DNA from: an uncultured Granulosicoccaceae bacterium
GTDB lineage: Bacteria; Pseudomonadota; Gammaproteobacteria; Granulosicoccales; Granulosicoccaceae
DNA length: 37,429 bases
Assembly: GCA_938003855.1 (NCBI GenBank)
Contig: CALKXD010000084.1
Coordinates: 1-37,429, forward strand
Direction of reading: 5' to 3'
Within the stretch, counting starts at the first letter, position 1. The number at the start of each line of letters is the position of its first letter. Under the pieces are notes generated by a model. It had not been told where the DNA came from, searched no databases, and saw only the letters and a list, made by a program, of their open reading frames with translations. Below are positions 16,272-26,322 of the stretch, one piece after another. A program made the position numbers and the translations under genes.

Positions 16272-17450
16272 ATGTTGAGCCGAAATTTCATGTTGATTGT
16301 GCTGTCGAGCGTGGTGCTTGGGGCGCCCATGCCTATGCTGATTTTGCTGGGTGCGCTGGCGGGCGCGGCCTTAACACCGATACCGGCGTTAGCGACACTG
16401 CCAGCGTCTATTCAGATTCTTGCCGGTATAGCGGTGGCGATTCCAATGTCGGTGTATATGGGCCGATGCGGGCGGCGCAACGGATTTATTGTCGGTGCGG
16501 GGCTGATGGTCGCCGGTGGTTTGCTGGCTGCGCTGGCGTTGCTTATGGAGAGTTTCGTCGTACTGTGCATAGCTCACTTAATCCTCGGGGCGGCGCTCAT
16601 ATGTTTCAATTTTTTCCGCTTTGCGGCGGCTGAATCGGTACCAGAGCATTGGCGTGCAAAGGCTATTTCGTACATGCTTGCGTCGGGACTGATCGCGGCC
16701 TTGATCGGGCCGTTGATTTACACACATTTCAAAGACGCTCTTTTACCGATACCTTTTGCTGGTGCCTATCTGGCGTTAGCCTGTCTGGGCCTGGTTGGCT
16801 GCCTGCCGTTGCTGGCCATGGGGCGGATGTTGCCGGCGAGTGAATCCGTGCAGTCAGATTCGTCAACGCCTTTGGAGACAAAGTGGCAGATTCTGACTCG
16901 CCCGCCGGTGATGCTGGCGATTTTATCAGCGGCCTGTGCACAAGCAGCCATGGTGTTGTTGATGATTCCCACACCGTTGGCGATGGAAGCCTATGGTCAT
17001 GAGGGGACGCATGCAGCAGATGTTATTCGATGGCACGTTATTGCGATGTTTGCTCCCGGATTTTTCACCGGTAGCCTGATTCTGCGATTCGGTTGCATGA
17101 AAGTGATCACTGCGGGTTTTGTACTATTGATTGCTGCGGCAGCAGTCGCGACTTACGGGGTGGCTTTATTGCATTTTTACCTGTCGCTGGTGCTGTTGGG
17201 AGTTGGGTGGAATTTTGGATTTGTCGGCGGAACCTATCTATTGCAGGCGGCACTTGATGAGCGTGAAAAACCACTGCTACAAGGGATCAATGACACCTTG
17301 CTGGCGATCGCATCTTCGCTGGGTTCACTGTCGGCAGGCGTGTTGTACGCCGGTGTTGGTTGGTCGGCACTGGCCGCAACGACTATTGCGGTACTGGTGA
17401 TAGTGTCGGTGGTGTTCATGATCGGAAAAAGAAACATCATCTCCCCATGA
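16272..17450 (+). CDS. MFS transporter
   Basis: This 392-aa polytopic protein has about 12 hydrophobic helices in two groups of six, separated by a polar loop around residues 185-205 (SESVQSDSSTPLETK). The loop between helices 2 and 3 holds MGRCGRRNGF, the usual basic A-motif position of the major facilitator family. The ATG at 16272 is used, preceded by CAGGA at about 10 bases; a TTG codon immediately before is unlikely. Substrate cannot be told. Divergent arrangement with a GlxA-type regulator suggests regulated uptake or export of a small amine or amino-acid-like compound. Confidence 0.88.
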   Translation: MLSRNFMLIVLSSVVLGAPMPMLILLGALAGAALTPIPALATLPASIQILAGIAVAIPMSVYMGRCGRRNGFIVGAGLMVAGGLLAALALLMESFVVLCIAHLILGAALICFNFFRFAAAESVPEHWRAKAISYMLASGLIAALIGPLIYTHFKDALLPIPFAGAYLALACLGLVGCLPLLAMGRMLPASESVQSDSSTPLETKWQILTRPPVMLAILSAACAQAAMVLLMIPTPLAMEAYGHEGTHAADVIRWHVIAMFAPGFFTGSLILRFGCMKVITAGFVLLIAAAAVATYGVALLHFYLSLVLLGVGWNFGFVGGTYLLQAALDEREKPLLQGINDTLLAIASSLGSLSAGVLYAGVGWSALAATTIAVLVIVSVVFMIGKRNIISP

Positions 17451-17498
17451 GTGTGTTGCGTTATGTCTTGTGCGTGACGAGGTGCTGTTGCTGCTCAT

Positions 17499-17529
17499 GG
17501 GCAGTGTCAGGGAATCTCTGACACTGCCC
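17499..17529. terminator. Strong hairpin between convergent MFS and chemoreceptor genes
   Basis: A perfect 12-bp stem, GGGCAGTGTCAG (17499-17510) and CTGACACTGCCC (17518-17529), has a 7-nt loop and lies between two genes that run toward each other. No U-run follows on either strand, so it may act as a bidirectional structural stop or 3'-end stabiliser. Confidence 0.6.
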
Positions 17530-17552
17530 GCTAATGTCAATGCACCGCGTCT

Positions 17553-19313
17553 CTATGCGGCCCGGGCCAGATAATCTGATTGTGAATGATCACTTGAATC
17601 AAGCTTGAAGGATGAGACCAGACTGGTTAGTTCGTGCGCCTGGCCTTTGAGGTTGGCACTGGCCGCGGCTGCCTGCTCAACTAGTGCTGCGTTTTGCTGG
17701 GTTAAAGTGTCGATCTGATTGATTGCTTTGTTGACGCCGCTGATGCCATCAGACTGATCTTTACTGGCTGTCGCGATATTGCTGACAATACCGGTCACCT
17801 TCTCAACGCCGGCGACAATTTCGTCAAGGGAGTTGCCAGAGCGATTCACCAGTTCGCTGCTTTCATCGACGCGCTTGGCGCTGTCTTCTATTAACTCTTT
17901 GATCTCCTTTGCGGCGGTGGCGCTGCGCCCGGCCAGATCGCGAACTTCACTGGCCACAACCGCAAACCCGCGACCCTGATTACCGGCACGCGCGGCCTCA
18001 ACCGACGCATTCAGAGCAAGCAGGTTGGTTTGAAACGCGATATCGTTGATGACGCCGATGATGTCGGAGATCTTTTTGCTCGATTCATTCAGGCCGTTCA
18101 TTGCCTGAACTGCCGTCTCCACAATCACACCGCCCTTGCGCGCTTGCTCCGACGCGGATTGCACCAGTTCATTGGCGTTGGAGGCGTTGGCCGCGTTTTG
18201 TTGCACGGTGGTGGTCATCTCTTCCATGCTGGATGCAGTTTCCTGCAGATTCGCCGCTTGCTCAACGGTGCGCTCACTCAGGTTGATGTTGCCCTGGGCA
18301 ATGTCCGCAGAATCGGTGCTGACATTGTCAGCAACGTTTTTTATCTCGGACAGCGTCGTTTGCAATCGGTCGAAGCATGAGTTCACTGCGGTTTGAAGCG
18401 TGGCAAACTGACCGCTGAAGTTACCGCTCATGCGATGAGTGAGATCGCCGGCTTCCATTGACGTCATGGCGTTGAGTGTGCGCTCAAGGACATCTTCAAT
18501 GGTACGTTGCAATTGCTTTTGTGCGGTGATATCCGAGGCATACTTGACGACCTTGATCAGTTTGCCGTCGTTATCCATGATCGGGTTGTAGGAAGCCTGG
18601 ATCCAGATTTCGTTACCGCCTTTGCCTCTACGCTCGAATTCCCCTGCCTGGTACTCGCCTCTTCTCAGGCGCTCCCAAAAATCACGGTACTCGGCACTGT
18701 TAGAATATTCCGCCTCGACAAACATACTGTGTGGGCGGCCTTGAATCTCGTCAAGCCGGTAGCCCATGGCACCGAGAAAATTCTCATTGGCCGACAGAAT
18801 AGTGCTGTCCATGCTGAATTCGATCACGGCCTGTGATTTGTTTATCGCGTCAATCTGCCCGGTGAAATCTGCGTTTCTGGTGGCTTGCTCGGTGATGTCA
18901 GTCGCGTATTTAACGATTTTGATGGTTTTCCCGGCGCCGTCTTTGATCGGGTTATAGCTGGCCTGAATCCATATTTCCTTGCCGCCTTTGGCGATCCGCT
19001 TAAACTCCCGGGCAACAAATTCACCACGGTTCAGTCGCTCCCAGAACTGGCTGTATTCGTGGCTGTTTTTAGCTGCAGGGTCGACGAACATACTGTGGTG
19101 TCGGCCGGCGACCTCTTCGAGCGAGTACCCCATTACGTTCAGGAAGTTTTGATTGGCCGTGATGATCGTGCCATCGAGATTAAATTCGATCACTGCCTGT
19201 GAGGCATTGATTGCCTCTACCTGGCCAGCGTAGTCTGCGGTTTGAGCCTGCGCGGCGGCGAGAGCAGCCTTAGAGGTCGCTTTGCGGTAGAGTCCGCTGA
19301 ATCCGTTTCCCAT
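17553..19313 (-). CDS. Soluble methyl-accepting chemotaxis protein with two PAS domains
   Basis: The start is placed at 19313 ([11 protein letters not shown]), because AAGGAC lies about 7 bases upstream on the minus strand; an ATG at 19418 would add 35 unconserved residues. The 586-aa protein has two near-duplicate PAS domains at about residues 36-150 and 157-272, each with Nx[11 protein letters not shown] and a PAC-like [14 protein letters not shown] segment. A HAMP-like linker (about 275-330) and a full MA signalling hairpin follow, with [19 protein letters not shown] at the tip. No transmembrane segment is present, so it should sense an intracellular cue (redox or small ligand, Aer-like) and signal through CheA/CheW. 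It has no other chemotaxis genes nearby. Confidence 0.93.
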   Translation of the reverse strand: MGNGFSGLYRKATSKAALAAAQAQTADYAGQVEAINASQAVIEFNLDGTIITANQNFLNVMGYSLEEVAGRHHSMFVDPAAKNSHEYSQFWERLNRGEFVAREFKRIAKGGKEIWIQASYNPIKDGAGKTIKIVKYATDITEQATRNADFTGQIDAINKSQAVIEFSMDSTILSANENFLGAMGYRLDEIQGRPHSMFVEAEYSNSAEYRDFWERLRRGEYQAGEFERRGKGGNEIWIQASYNPIMDNDGKLIKVVKYASDITAQKQLQRTIEDVLERTLNAMTSMEAGDLTHRMSGNFSGQFATLQTAVNSCFDRLQTTLSEIKNVADNVSTDSADIAQGNINLSERTVEQAANLQETASSMEEMTTTVQQNAANASNANELVQSASEQARKGGVIVETAVQAMNGLNESSKKISDIIGVINDIAFQTNLLALNASVEAARAGNQGRGFAVVASEVRDLAGRSATAAKEIKELIEDSAKRVDESSELVNRSGNSLDEIVAGVEKVTGIVSNIATASKDQSDGISGVNKAINQIDTLTQQNAALVEQAAAASANLKGQAHELTSLVSSFKLDSSDHSQSDYLARAA

Positions 19314-19918
19314 TGCAATGTCCTTTTGCGATTTCAGGTAGTACCCATCGGGCGAAATGACAGATTGATCGATCAGGGCGTTGTTGATCGATCTGGAATC
19401 TCCGGTCCGATGATCCATTCAGACGCAGCCACCACAGGCGAACAGCCCGGTGAAAAATTCCGTAATTTGTTGTAAATGGCGTCTCAATGCGGCATTTCTT
19501 TAATTTATCTGCACCGGCTACCGGCGAATTGAACGGGCGTAACAACGGTGCCGGCAGGACGCTGGGAATACAGAACCACAATGCACAGGAGCAACCGGGA
19601 AAGACACGAGCCTGGAACTGCGGGGCTCCGGTTCCGCCAGGCTGATCGCTGGATTTCTGCCGATCTCCCATGGCTGTCGGTGATTTTGCCGGAGAAATGC
19701 CGAGGATGAGCATAATCCGCATCCAGCCAGCGGCAATTTCCCGTAAAAATGATCAGTGCTGACAATTTTTGCGATATAGTCCCAGATGAGGAAAGGCCGT
19801 TTACATTCAGTGCCGGAATCCGATCGAAATGTCTCGATAACAAACCAGTGGCTGTCCGCGTCTGCGGAAAAGGTACCGGGCGGGACATTGCTGGGCAACT
19901 TCAACAGGAGCATTGCAA
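19314..19918. other. Intergenic region between chemoreceptor and peptide-binding protein genes
   Basis: About 600 bp separate two divergent genes. No frame here looks like a real gene; the readable frames overlap the chemoreceptor or have odd composition. It should hold promoters for both genes. I see no clear paired -35/-10 boxes, but an AGGAG at 19906-19910 serves the TTG start at 19919. Confidence 0.5.
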
Positions 19919-21514
19919 TTGAAAGTGACAATATCTAAACGCACGCTGCGCGCCGGGGCGATTATCGGCGCCTTGCTTGGTGGTTTGCTTACAACGGGCA
20001 TCGGCCACGCCGAAAAAGTGTTGCGAGTGAATATGCACTCGGATCTAAAGATCGTAGACCCGATCTGGACTACCGCTTATATGTCGCGGAATTACGGCTA
20101 TATGGTCTATGACACGCTGTTTGCGATGAATACCAAAGGTGAAGTTCTGCCACAGATGGTAGACACCTACAATGTTTCTGAAGACGGCCTGACCTACGAT
20201 TTCACTCTGCGTGACGGCTTGTTGTTTCATGATGACCAACCGGTTACCAGCGCAGATGTCGTGGCCTCTATTGGTCGATGGGGCGCAAAGGATGCCATGG
20301 GTCAGAAGATGATGTCCTTTGTTGCTGAGATGACCGCAACAGACGACAAGACCTTCCAATTCAAATTAAACGAACCCACCGGCCTGATCATTCAAGCACT
20401 CGGTAAACCGTCATCTAACGTGCCTTTTATTATGCCTGCTCGAATAGCCGCCACGCCACCTGGCGAGCAGATTACCGAGTACGTGGGTAGTGGGCCCTAT
20501 GTATTCCTAAAAGACGAATGGAAGCCGGGTAACAAGGCTGAGTTCGCCAAATTCGAAAATTACGTCCCGCGTGATGAGCCGGCAGACGGTCTGGCCGGTG
20601 GCAAGAACGTCTACGTCGATAAGGTGGTCTGGGTTGTTATTCGCGATCAGCAAACCAAAATGAACGCCCTGTCGAAAGGCGAGATTGACGTCATTGAATC
20701 ACCGGCACACGACTTACTGCCGCTGATGGAGCAGGACCCGAATATCCAGTTGGTCGACCTCAACCCCTTTGGCAATCAGTACACCTTTCGATTCAACCAG
20801 CTTCACCCTCCGTTTGACGACCCGAAAGTCCGGCAGGCATTGCTGTATGCATTTGATCAGGAAGAATTCCTGTTAGCTGCCATTGGTGATGAAAAATACT
20901 TCAAGCTTTGCAAAGCCATGTTCATCTGCGGAACACCGATAGCCAGTGAAATGGGTTTCGAAGATAAGCTCGAAGGTAATCTGAAAAAAGCCAAAGAACT
21001 AATCGCTGAGTCCAGCTACGACGGTACCCCGCTGATCCTGATGCATCCGACCGATCTGGCTGTGTTGGAGCCACTGCCACCGGTAGCCAAAGACTTCATG
21101 GAGAAAATCGGTTTGAAAGTCGATATGCAGGCGATGGACTGGCAGACGCTGGTTGGCCGTCGTAATAAGAAAGAAGCACCGGCTGATGGCGGCTGGAATG
21201 CGTTTATCACCTCGTGGAATTCTGTTGATAATGCCAGCCCGCTGACGACGCCGTTTTTGAATGCTGCGTGCGATCAAGCGCTGTTTGGGTGGCCGTGTGA
21301 TGACAAAATTCAGGAGTTACGTGATGAGTTTGCACGTGAGCCTGATGCCGGCAAGCAGCTATCTATCGTCGAGAATCTGCAGAATCGCGTCTCTGAAGCA
21401 CCTACGCATGTCCACCTGGGACAGTGGTATCAGCCAACCGCGATGGGCAAGAATATCTCCGGCGCACCGGTATCTCCGGTTGTTGCATTCTGGGGGTATA
21501 AGAAAGACGAGTAG
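19919..21514 (+). CDS. Peptide/nickel-type ABC transporter substrate-binding protein
   Basis: This 531-aa binding protein belongs to the DppA/OppA (SBP_bac_5) family. A signal peptide with basic start and hydrophobic core (about residues 8-28) ends at GHA before EKVLRV. The mature protein shows family blocks SDLKIVDPIW, YNVSEDGLTYDFTLRDGLLFHD and the VRQALLYAFDQEE region. TTG 19919 is chosen as start because AGGAG lies 8 bases upstream; the earlier in-frame TTG at 19913 is too close to it. The protein binds a peptide or similar solute in the periplasm. A stable hairpin follows the stop, as common for strongly expressed binding-protein genes. It leads a four-gene importer operon. Confidence 0.93.
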   Translation: MKVTISKRTLRAGAIIGALLGGLLTTGIGHAEKVLRVNMHSDLKIVDPIWTTAYMSRNYGYMVYDTLFAMNTKGEVLPQMVDTYNVSEDGLTYDFTLRDGLLFHDDQPVTSADVVASIGRWGAKDAMGQKMMSFVAEMTATDDKTFQFKLNEPTGLIIQALGKPSSNVPFIMPARIAATPPGEQITEYVGSGPYVFLKDEWKPGNKAEFAKFENYVPRDEPADGLAGGKNVYVDKVVWVVIRDQQTKMNALSKGEIDVIESPAHDLLPLMEQDPNIQLVDLNPFGNQYTFRFNQLHPPFDDPKVRQALLYAFDQEEFLLAAIGDEKYFKLCKAMFICGTPIASEMGFEDKLEGNLKKAKELIAESSYDGTPLILMHPTDLAVLEPLPPVAKDFMEKIGLKVDMQAMDWQTLVGRRNKKEAPADGGWNAFITSWNSVDNASPLTTPFLNAACDQALFGWPCDDKIQELRDEFAREPDAGKQLSIVENLQNRVSEAPTHVHLGQWYQPTAMGKNISGAPVSPVVAFWGYKKDE

Positions 21515-21532
21515 TATTTTCTAAAACACCAT

Positions 21533-21563
21533 ACGGTTGCGGCGGTGTCACTGCCGCAACCGT
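21533..21563 (+). promoter_or_regulatory. Intercistronic hairpin after the binding-protein gene
   Basis: An 11-bp perfect stem, ACGGTTGCGGC (21533-21543) and GCCGCAACCGT (21553-21563), has a 9-nt loop and lies between the binding-protein gene and the first permease. No U-tract follows. It probably stabilises the upstream message or partly stops transcription, giving more binding protein than permease. Confidence 0.6.
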
Positions 21564-21595
21564 GTTGTGTCACTCACCTACCTGCGTAAACACTC

Positions 21596-22537
21596 ATGTG
21601 GTCACACCTGTTAAAGCGAGTTCTCGCCGTCATTCCTGTATTGCTGGTTGTGATGGTGATCGTCTTTCTGATGCTGCGCCTGACGCCGGGCGATCCTGCA
21701 GCAAACATCGCAGGAGATGCGGCAACCTCAGAGGATATTGCCAAGTTGCGTATCGAGCTTGGCCTCGAAGAACCGCTGCCGGTACAGTTCGGTATTTACG
21801 TCAGCAATCTTTTACAGGGTGATTTCGGCGAGTCTTTTTACTACAAGCGCCCGGTCATAAGCATGATCGCCGACGGCATCGAGCCTACTTTATCGTTGGC
21901 GTTTTTTACCATAACACTCGCCTGCCTGGTGGCAGTGCCGCTGGGCACTCTGGCGGCCTACCGTCATGGCACCTGGCTTGACCGGATGGTCATGGGTTTT
22001 TCCGTGGTCGGGTTCTCGGTGCCGGTGTTTGTTATCGGCTATTTGCTGATCTATTTTCTGTCGGTGAAGCTGGGCTGGTTTCCGGTGCAGGGGTATCAGC
22101 ACATCAAGGAGGGCATCGGAGGGTGGGCTTACCGGCTGGTGCTGCCATCAGTCGCTTTGTCCGTCATCTTTATCGCATTGATTGCGCGTATGACACGTAC
22201 CAGTGTGCTGGAGGTATTAAATGAAGACTACATCCGTACTGCCAGAGCCAAAGGGTTGCCCCAGTCAAAAGTGCTGTTGAAGCACGCGCTGCGCAATGCT
22301 GCCGTGCCGATTGTGACCGTCATTGGCATTGCTATCGCCATACTTATCAGCGGCGTTGTGGTGACCGAGAGCGTGTTTGTGATACCGGGACTGGGCTTAT
22401 TAACGCTCGATGCCATTCAAGGCCGCGACTACCCGACGGTGCAGGCGTTGATCCTGCTGTTTTCGGTGGTGTATGTACTGATCAATCTCATTATCGACAT
22501 TATCTATACGATACTCGATCCCCGAATTCGCTATTGA
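21596..22537 (+). CDS. ABC transporter permease (DppB type)
   Basis: The 313-aa inner-membrane permease has the DppB/OppB N-terminus (RVLAVIPVLLVVMVIVFLMLRLTPGDP), about six helices, and the cytoplasmic coupling (EAA) loop EDYIRTARAKGLPQSKVL at about residue 205-222 that docks on the ATPase. The C-terminus ending ILDPRIRY is typical of the family. It pairs with the DppC-type permease 20 bp downstream. Confidence 0.94.
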   Translation: MWSHLLKRVLAVIPVLLVVMVIVFLMLRLTPGDPAANIAGDAATSEDIAKLRIELGLEEPLPVQFGIYVSNLLQGDFGESFYYKRPVISMIADGIEPTLSLAFFTITLACLVAVPLGTLAAYRHGTWLDRMVMGFSVVGFSVPVFVIGYLLIYFLSVKLGWFPVQGYQHIKEGIGGWAYRLVLPSVALSVIFIALIARMTRTSVLEVLNEDYIRTARAKGLPQSKVLLKHALRNAAVPIVTVIGIAIAILISGVVVTESVFVIPGLGLLTLDAIQGRDYPTVQALILLFSVVYVLINLIIDIIYTILDPRIRY

Positions 22538-22557
22538 CAAGAACGTAGATAAATAAC

Positions 22558-23487
22558 GTGTCAGCTACTATTATTTCCGAGGAATCCGCCGAATCGGTTG
22601 AGCTAGTCGACCAACCATCGATCTGGTCGCGATTGATCAGGCATCCCAGTGTTGTGATCGGTGGCGTACTGATCGCATTGATTGTGTCGCTGGTACCGGC
22701 AGCGCCGTTAATCACCACACTCGACCCCACCGATATCAGCCCGCGCAATCGCAACAAGCCCCCCGGTTTTGAAACCGTGCACCGTGATGACGAAGGCACC
22801 AAGTACACAGTCGTAGCCCATATGGGTACTGACAAACTAGGGCGTGATGTGTATTCACGCGTGATTCATGGCGCTAAAGTGTCTTTGATCGTCGGAGTGT
22901 CTGTTGCCCTGATTTCTATCAGTATTGGATTGTTTACCGGTATGCTTGCCGGGTACTTCCGGCTGATCGATGCGGTGGTGATGCGGGTGATGGATGGGCT
23001 CATGGCGATTCCATCTATATTGCTTGCTATAGCACTGGTGTCGTTGTCGGGTGCGTCACTGCTGACGGTGATTATAGCGATTGTTATCCCGGAGATTCCC
23101 CGGGTGGTTCGGCTGGTGCGTTCGATCGTACTGACGATTCGCGAAGAGCCCTATGTTGAAGCGGCGATCTCTGTGGGAACACCGACCTGGAAAATTCTAC
23201 TGCGCCATGTGCTGCCAAACACCATAGCCCCGTTAATCGTGCAGGGTACTTTTATTTGTGGCTCAGCCATATTGCTCGAAGCGATTTTGAGTTTTCTGGG
23301 GGTTGGGGTACCCCCGGAAATACCCACCTGGGGGAATATCATGGCGCAGGGCAGGGACCTGTTCCAGATTTATCCGCACAGCATATTTTATCCGGGAATA
23401 TTCCTGACTCTCACGGTATTGGCAATCAACATGCTCGGTGACGGGCTGCGAGATACTATTGATCCACGTATGTCGAAAGAAATCTAG
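22558..23487 (+). CDS. ABC transporter permease (DppC type)
   Basis: The 309-aa permease has a DppC/OppC layout. An N-terminal cytoplasmic stretch leads to one helix (about residues 35-55). A periplasmic loop follows with HMGTDKLGRDVYSRVIHGAK, then five helices with the EAA loop EEPYVEAAISVGTPTWKIL at about residue 198. It ends DTIDPRMSKEI. The start is GTG at 22558 with only a weak ribosome site, so translation may depend on coupling to the preceding gene 20 bp away. Its TAG stop directly abuts the ATG of the ATPase gene. Confidence 0.94.
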   Translation: MSATIISEESAESVELVDQPSIWSRLIRHPSVVIGGVLIALIVSLVPAAPLITTLDPTDISPRNRNKPPGFETVHRDDEGTKYTVVAHMGTDKLGRDVYSRVIHGAKVSLIVGVSVALISISIGLFTGMLAGYFRLIDAVVMRVMDGLMAIPSILLAIALVSLSGASLLTVIIAIVIPEIPRVVRLVRSIVLTIREEPYVEAAISVGTPTWKILLRHVLPNTIAPLIVQGTFICGSAILLEAILSFLGVGVPPEIPTWGNIMAQGRDLFQIYPHSIFYPGIFLTLTVLAINMLGDGLRDTIDPRMSKEI

Positions 23488-25113
23488 ATGACCACGACCG
23501 AACAAGAGCCAGTGTTATCGGTGAGCGGTTTAACTATCGACCTGCCGCGTAACGCAGATCGCAAGCACGCCGTAGAGAATATTTCCTTTGATGTTGCACC
23601 GGGTGAGGTTGTTTGCCTGGTCGGCGAATCAGGATCCGGCAAGTCAGTCATTGCGTTTTCTGTGATGGGGCTGCTGGCCTCAGCGCTTCAGGTATCCCGT
23701 GGTTCTATAAAGTTGCAGGGAACCGAGCTTACCGAACTCGACGACGATGCGATGCGCGCGCTGCGTTGTACCCGCATGGGCATGATCTTCCAGGAGCCAA
23801 TGACGGCACTGAACCCGGTGATGAACTGCGGCGATCAAATCGATGAAGTATTGCAGGAACACACTGATCTATCCTCGGCGCAGCGTCGAAGCAAAGTGCT
23901 GGCGATGATCGAGCAAGTGCATCTGCCTGATCCGGAGCGCATGTACAGCGCCTACCCGCATCAGCTGTCCGGTGGCCAGCGTCAGCGCATTATGATTGCC
24001 ATGGCCCTGATTCTGGAACCGGTGGTATTGATCGCTGATGAGCCAACCACAGCACTCGATGTCACAACCCAGGCGCAGATTCTACAGCTGATTCGTGAGT
24101 TGCAGGCTGAGCGGCAGACCGGTGTATTGTTTATCACGCACGACTTTGGCGTTGTCGCCGAGTTGGCAGACCGTGTCGCTGTGCTAAAGCAGGGACAGCT
24201 GGTGGAATTCGGCACCACGCAGCAGGTACTGGCCAATCCACAACACGCCTACACCAAGATGCTGATCGCTTCGGTTCCGCGTCACGAACCTCCCGTGCGT
24301 CGTGTCATTGCTGATGACGCTCCAGTGGTTCTGCAAACAGAGAACCTCGCCAAGCGCTATGTCTCATACGGATTCGCCGGTGCTAATAATGTGGTCGATG
24401 CAGCGGTAGATGTATCCATCGAAATCCGTCGTGGTGAGACACTGGGTATTGTGGGTGAGTCCGGCTCGGGTAAGTCTACTGTCGCGCGATGCATCACCTG
24501 GTTGATTGAATCGTCAGACGGGAAAATCTGGCTTGCCGGTGACAACATCGCAGAGTTATCAAAAGAGCAATTGCGCAGTCTGCGGCGTAAGGTGCAAATA
24601 GTGTTTCAGGATCCATACCGATCTCTCAACCCCAGGCGCACTGTCGGGCAGTCAATTATAGAGGGGCCGATGAATTACGGTATCAGTCATCGCGAGGCGA
24701 TTGCCGATGCGCGTGAGCTGATGCAATTGGTGCAGCTCGACCCCGACGGGCTTGACCGATATCCGCATCAGTTTTCAGGGGGGCAGCGGCAGCGTATCTG
24801 TATTGCCCGTGCATTGGCGATGAAACCAGACCTGTTGGTGGCGGATGAAGCAGTATCTGCGCTGGATGTTTCTGTACAGGCACAGGTTCTTAAGCTGCTG
24901 GAAGAGATTCGTGACCGCATGCAACTGGCTATGTTGTTTATCACACACGACCTCCGTGTTGCGGCTCAGGTATGTGATGTCGTCGCAGTGATGTCGAAAG
25001 GACGGGTGGTTGAGTACGGACCAGCACGTGAGTTGTTCAACAATCCTCAACATGAATACACACAGGCGCTGTTCGAAGCCGCCCCGGGTAGACATTTTGA
25101 ATTCGCGCGCTAG
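23488..25113 (+). CDS. ABC transporter, fused double ATP-binding protein
   Basis: This 541-aa protein fuses two nucleotide-binding domains (DppD-like then DppF-like, as in GsiA/YejF). Domain 1 has Walker A GESGSGKS at 46-53, signature LSGGQRQR and Walker [12 protein letters not shown]. Domain 2 (from about residue 275) has [17 protein letters not shown] and [10 protein letters not shown], with Ala in place of the usual Pro after DE. Each has its switch His (FITHD). It powers import through the two permeases. The ATG follows the permease TAG with no gap. The TAG stop of this gene (25111-25113) forms the first half of the TAGCTA direct repeat flanking the inverted-repeat element, so the element inserted exactly at the gene's end. 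Confidence 0.95.
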   Translation: MTTTEQEPVLSVSGLTIDLPRNADRKHAVENISFDVAPGEVVCLVGESGSGKSVIAFSVMGLLASALQVSRGSIKLQGTELTELDDDAMRALRCTRMGMIFQEPMTALNPVMNCGDQIDEVLQEHTDLSSAQRRSKVLAMIEQVHLPDPERMYSAYPHQLSGGQRQRIMIAMALILEPVVLIADEPTTALDVTTQAQILQLIRELQAERQTGVLFITHDFGVVAELADRVAVLKQGQLVEFGTTQQVLANPQHAYTKMLIASVPRHEPPVRRVIADDAPVVLQTENLAKRYVSYGFAGANNVVDAAVDVSIEIRRGETLGIVGESGSGKSTVARCITWLIESSDGKIWLAGDNIAELSKEQLRSLRRKVQIVFQDPYRSLNPRRTVGQSIIEGPMNYGISHREAIADARELMQLVQLDPDGLDRYPHQFSGGQRQRICIARALAMKPDLLVADEAVSALDVSVQAQVLKLLEEIRDRMQLAMLFITHDLRVAAQVCDVVAVMSKGRVVEYGPARELFNNPQHEYTQALFEAAPGRHFEFAR

Positions 25114-25116
25114 CTA

Positions 25117-25309
25117 GTGCCCATCCAGAAACAAGCGCTACTGCGTACCACTCAGACACGCCATCTTTTGCCGACCACATGTAGTTACTTAAGAACAACT
25201 AAGCGCCTACCACAGGTAGTTACTTAAGAACGACTAAGCGCCTACCTGTGGTAGGCAAAATCTCACGCACCTGAATGATCCTCGCGACACCCTGTATCTG
25301 GATGGACAC
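25117..25309 (+). mobile_element. MITE-like inverted-repeat element, copy 1 (193 bp)
   Basis: The element has imperfect terminal inverted repeats, GTGCCCATCCAGAAACA at the left (25117-25133) and TGTATCTGGATGGACAC at the right (25293-25309), differing at two positions. It is flanked by a perfect 6-bp direct repeat TAGCTA (25111-25116 and 25310-25315). Inside are two tandem 35-bp units (25181-25215 and 25216-25250). The second unit forms a 10-bp perfect stem (25210-25219 with 25242-25251) around a 22-nt loop. There is no coding frame. It closely matches the copy at 27614-27771. It looks like a non-autonomous transposable element or a structured intergenic repeat; no transposase is in the window. 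Confidence 0.82.
25181..25250 (+). repeat. Two tandem 35-bp units within element copy 1
   Basis: Units 25181-25215 and 25216-25250 share GTAGTTACTTAAGAAC and ACTAAGCGCCTACC and differ at only a few positions. Copy 2 has a single unit, so this is a local duplication that explains the length difference between copies (195 against 160 bp counting the TIR-adjacent bases). Confidence 0.85.
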
Positions 25310-25449
25310 TAGCTACCTTGGTCTTGAAATATAGATCGCAAGTCAGCTCCAGCACCTGCCTGAATCGTAAATCAAAACAACGGACAGCTGCCTGGTTAGT
25401 AAGTAGCCGCGAAGCTGAATGTGCCGTTCAGGACAGTGACCGTTAGGTG

Positions 25450-26322
25450 TTATCCATTGTGGCGATACAACGGTCGGGTCAGGCAGGTCGGGCCACCCTC
25501 ACAGCCGATGCATAGTGCGTCACCGGAGAAAATCTGCACATCGATACCGGCGTCCTGAAGTGCGCGTTTGGTGTCGGTAAATCCGTCAACCATAATACAG
25601 CGCCCGGGGGCTGTGGCCAGTACATTGGTGCTTAGTGTGCCGCTGCGGATGAATTCCTCATAGCTTGCTTCGATAAGCTGATAGCCGTATTCCTGTAGTA
25701 GTTCGTACAGGCCCACCGGCAGCAGTGGTGCACAGATCAGCGCCTTGCGTGTGTCGACCAGGCTGATCAGTGACATCAGGTGAAGGCAGGCTGACTGTCC
25801 CTGGTAATACGGCAAGTCATACTGACGAGTGGTTATATTGATCGATTTCATGATGTCTTTTATCTGGTCACAGCCGGCCTGATTAGTTCGAAAGCCGCGG
25901 CCGATGGCGAGCGTGGAATCATCTATCCAAAGGGTGTCGCCGGCCTCGGCTGTTGCCTGCGCGGTGATCCGGCCTATGACCGGTATGGTGTGTTGCTGGT
26001 AGAAGTCCTGATGCAGTTGCTGCTCCCCCTGTCGAAGCTTTTTGCCTGGCGACATCAACACCGCACCTTGTGGCGTCAGCAGTGATGCATCGTAGGTAAA
26101 TACCGCATCTGCGATACCGTGATCATCGTTGTCCATGTTGATCACCTCTATCTGCTGCTGTTGTAACAGGTCGATAAAGGTATCGTGTTCGGTCTGTACT
26201 GCAGCAGCATTAAAGCTGGCACCGTAGTGCCAGAGGGCAGCATCGGCGGTGAGCAGGGACTCACCGGGGCGCCGTACAGCAACGCGCTTAAGCGCAGCTG
26301 TCATCGAGGAGACGCCGTACAT
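25450..26322 (-). CDS. DDAH/arginine-deiminase-fold hydrolase (amidinotransferase family)
   Basis: The start is set at 26322, where ATG overlaps the upstream TAA (TAATG). The product is then 290 aa and begins with the family-like ALKRVAVRRPG. Blocks expected of dimethylarginine dimethylaminohydrolase-like enzymes follow. LWIDDSTLAIGRGFRTNQAG is the substrate-loop segment; CLHLMSLISLVD holds the catalytic His; and the C-terminal EGGPTCLTRPLYR holds the probable nucleophile Cys. These enzymes hydrolyse the guanidino group of arginine derivatives. The C-terminal CIGCEGGPTC is richer in Cys than the usual GGGGxxC. It is translationally coupled to the isochorismatase-like gene. Exact substrate is unknown. 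Confidence 0.82.
   Translation of the reverse strand: MYGVSSMTAALKRVAVRRPGESLLTADAALWHYGASFNAAAVQTEHDTFIDLLQQQQIEVINMDNDDHGIADAVFTYDASLLTPQGAVLMSPGKKLRQGEQQLHQDFYQQHTIPVIGRITAQATAEAGDTLWIDDSTLAIGRGFRTNQAGCDQIKDIMKSINITTRQYDLPYYQGQSACLHLMSLISLVDTRKALICAPLLPVGLYELLQEYGYQLIEASYEEFIRSGTLSTNVLATAPGRCIMVDGFTDTKRALQDAGIDVQIFSGDALCIGCEGGPTCLTRPLYRHNG

Noticed and set aside
19270-19722. 150-aa minus-strand frame upstream of the chemoreceptor
   Set aside because: It overlaps the chemoreceptor start in another frame, has no recognisable motif and has a composition typical of an antisense or shifted frame.
25314-25449. Small gene between element copy 1 and the DDAH-like gene
   Set aside because: No frame with a ribosome site and a plausible product was seen; treated as plain convergent spacer.
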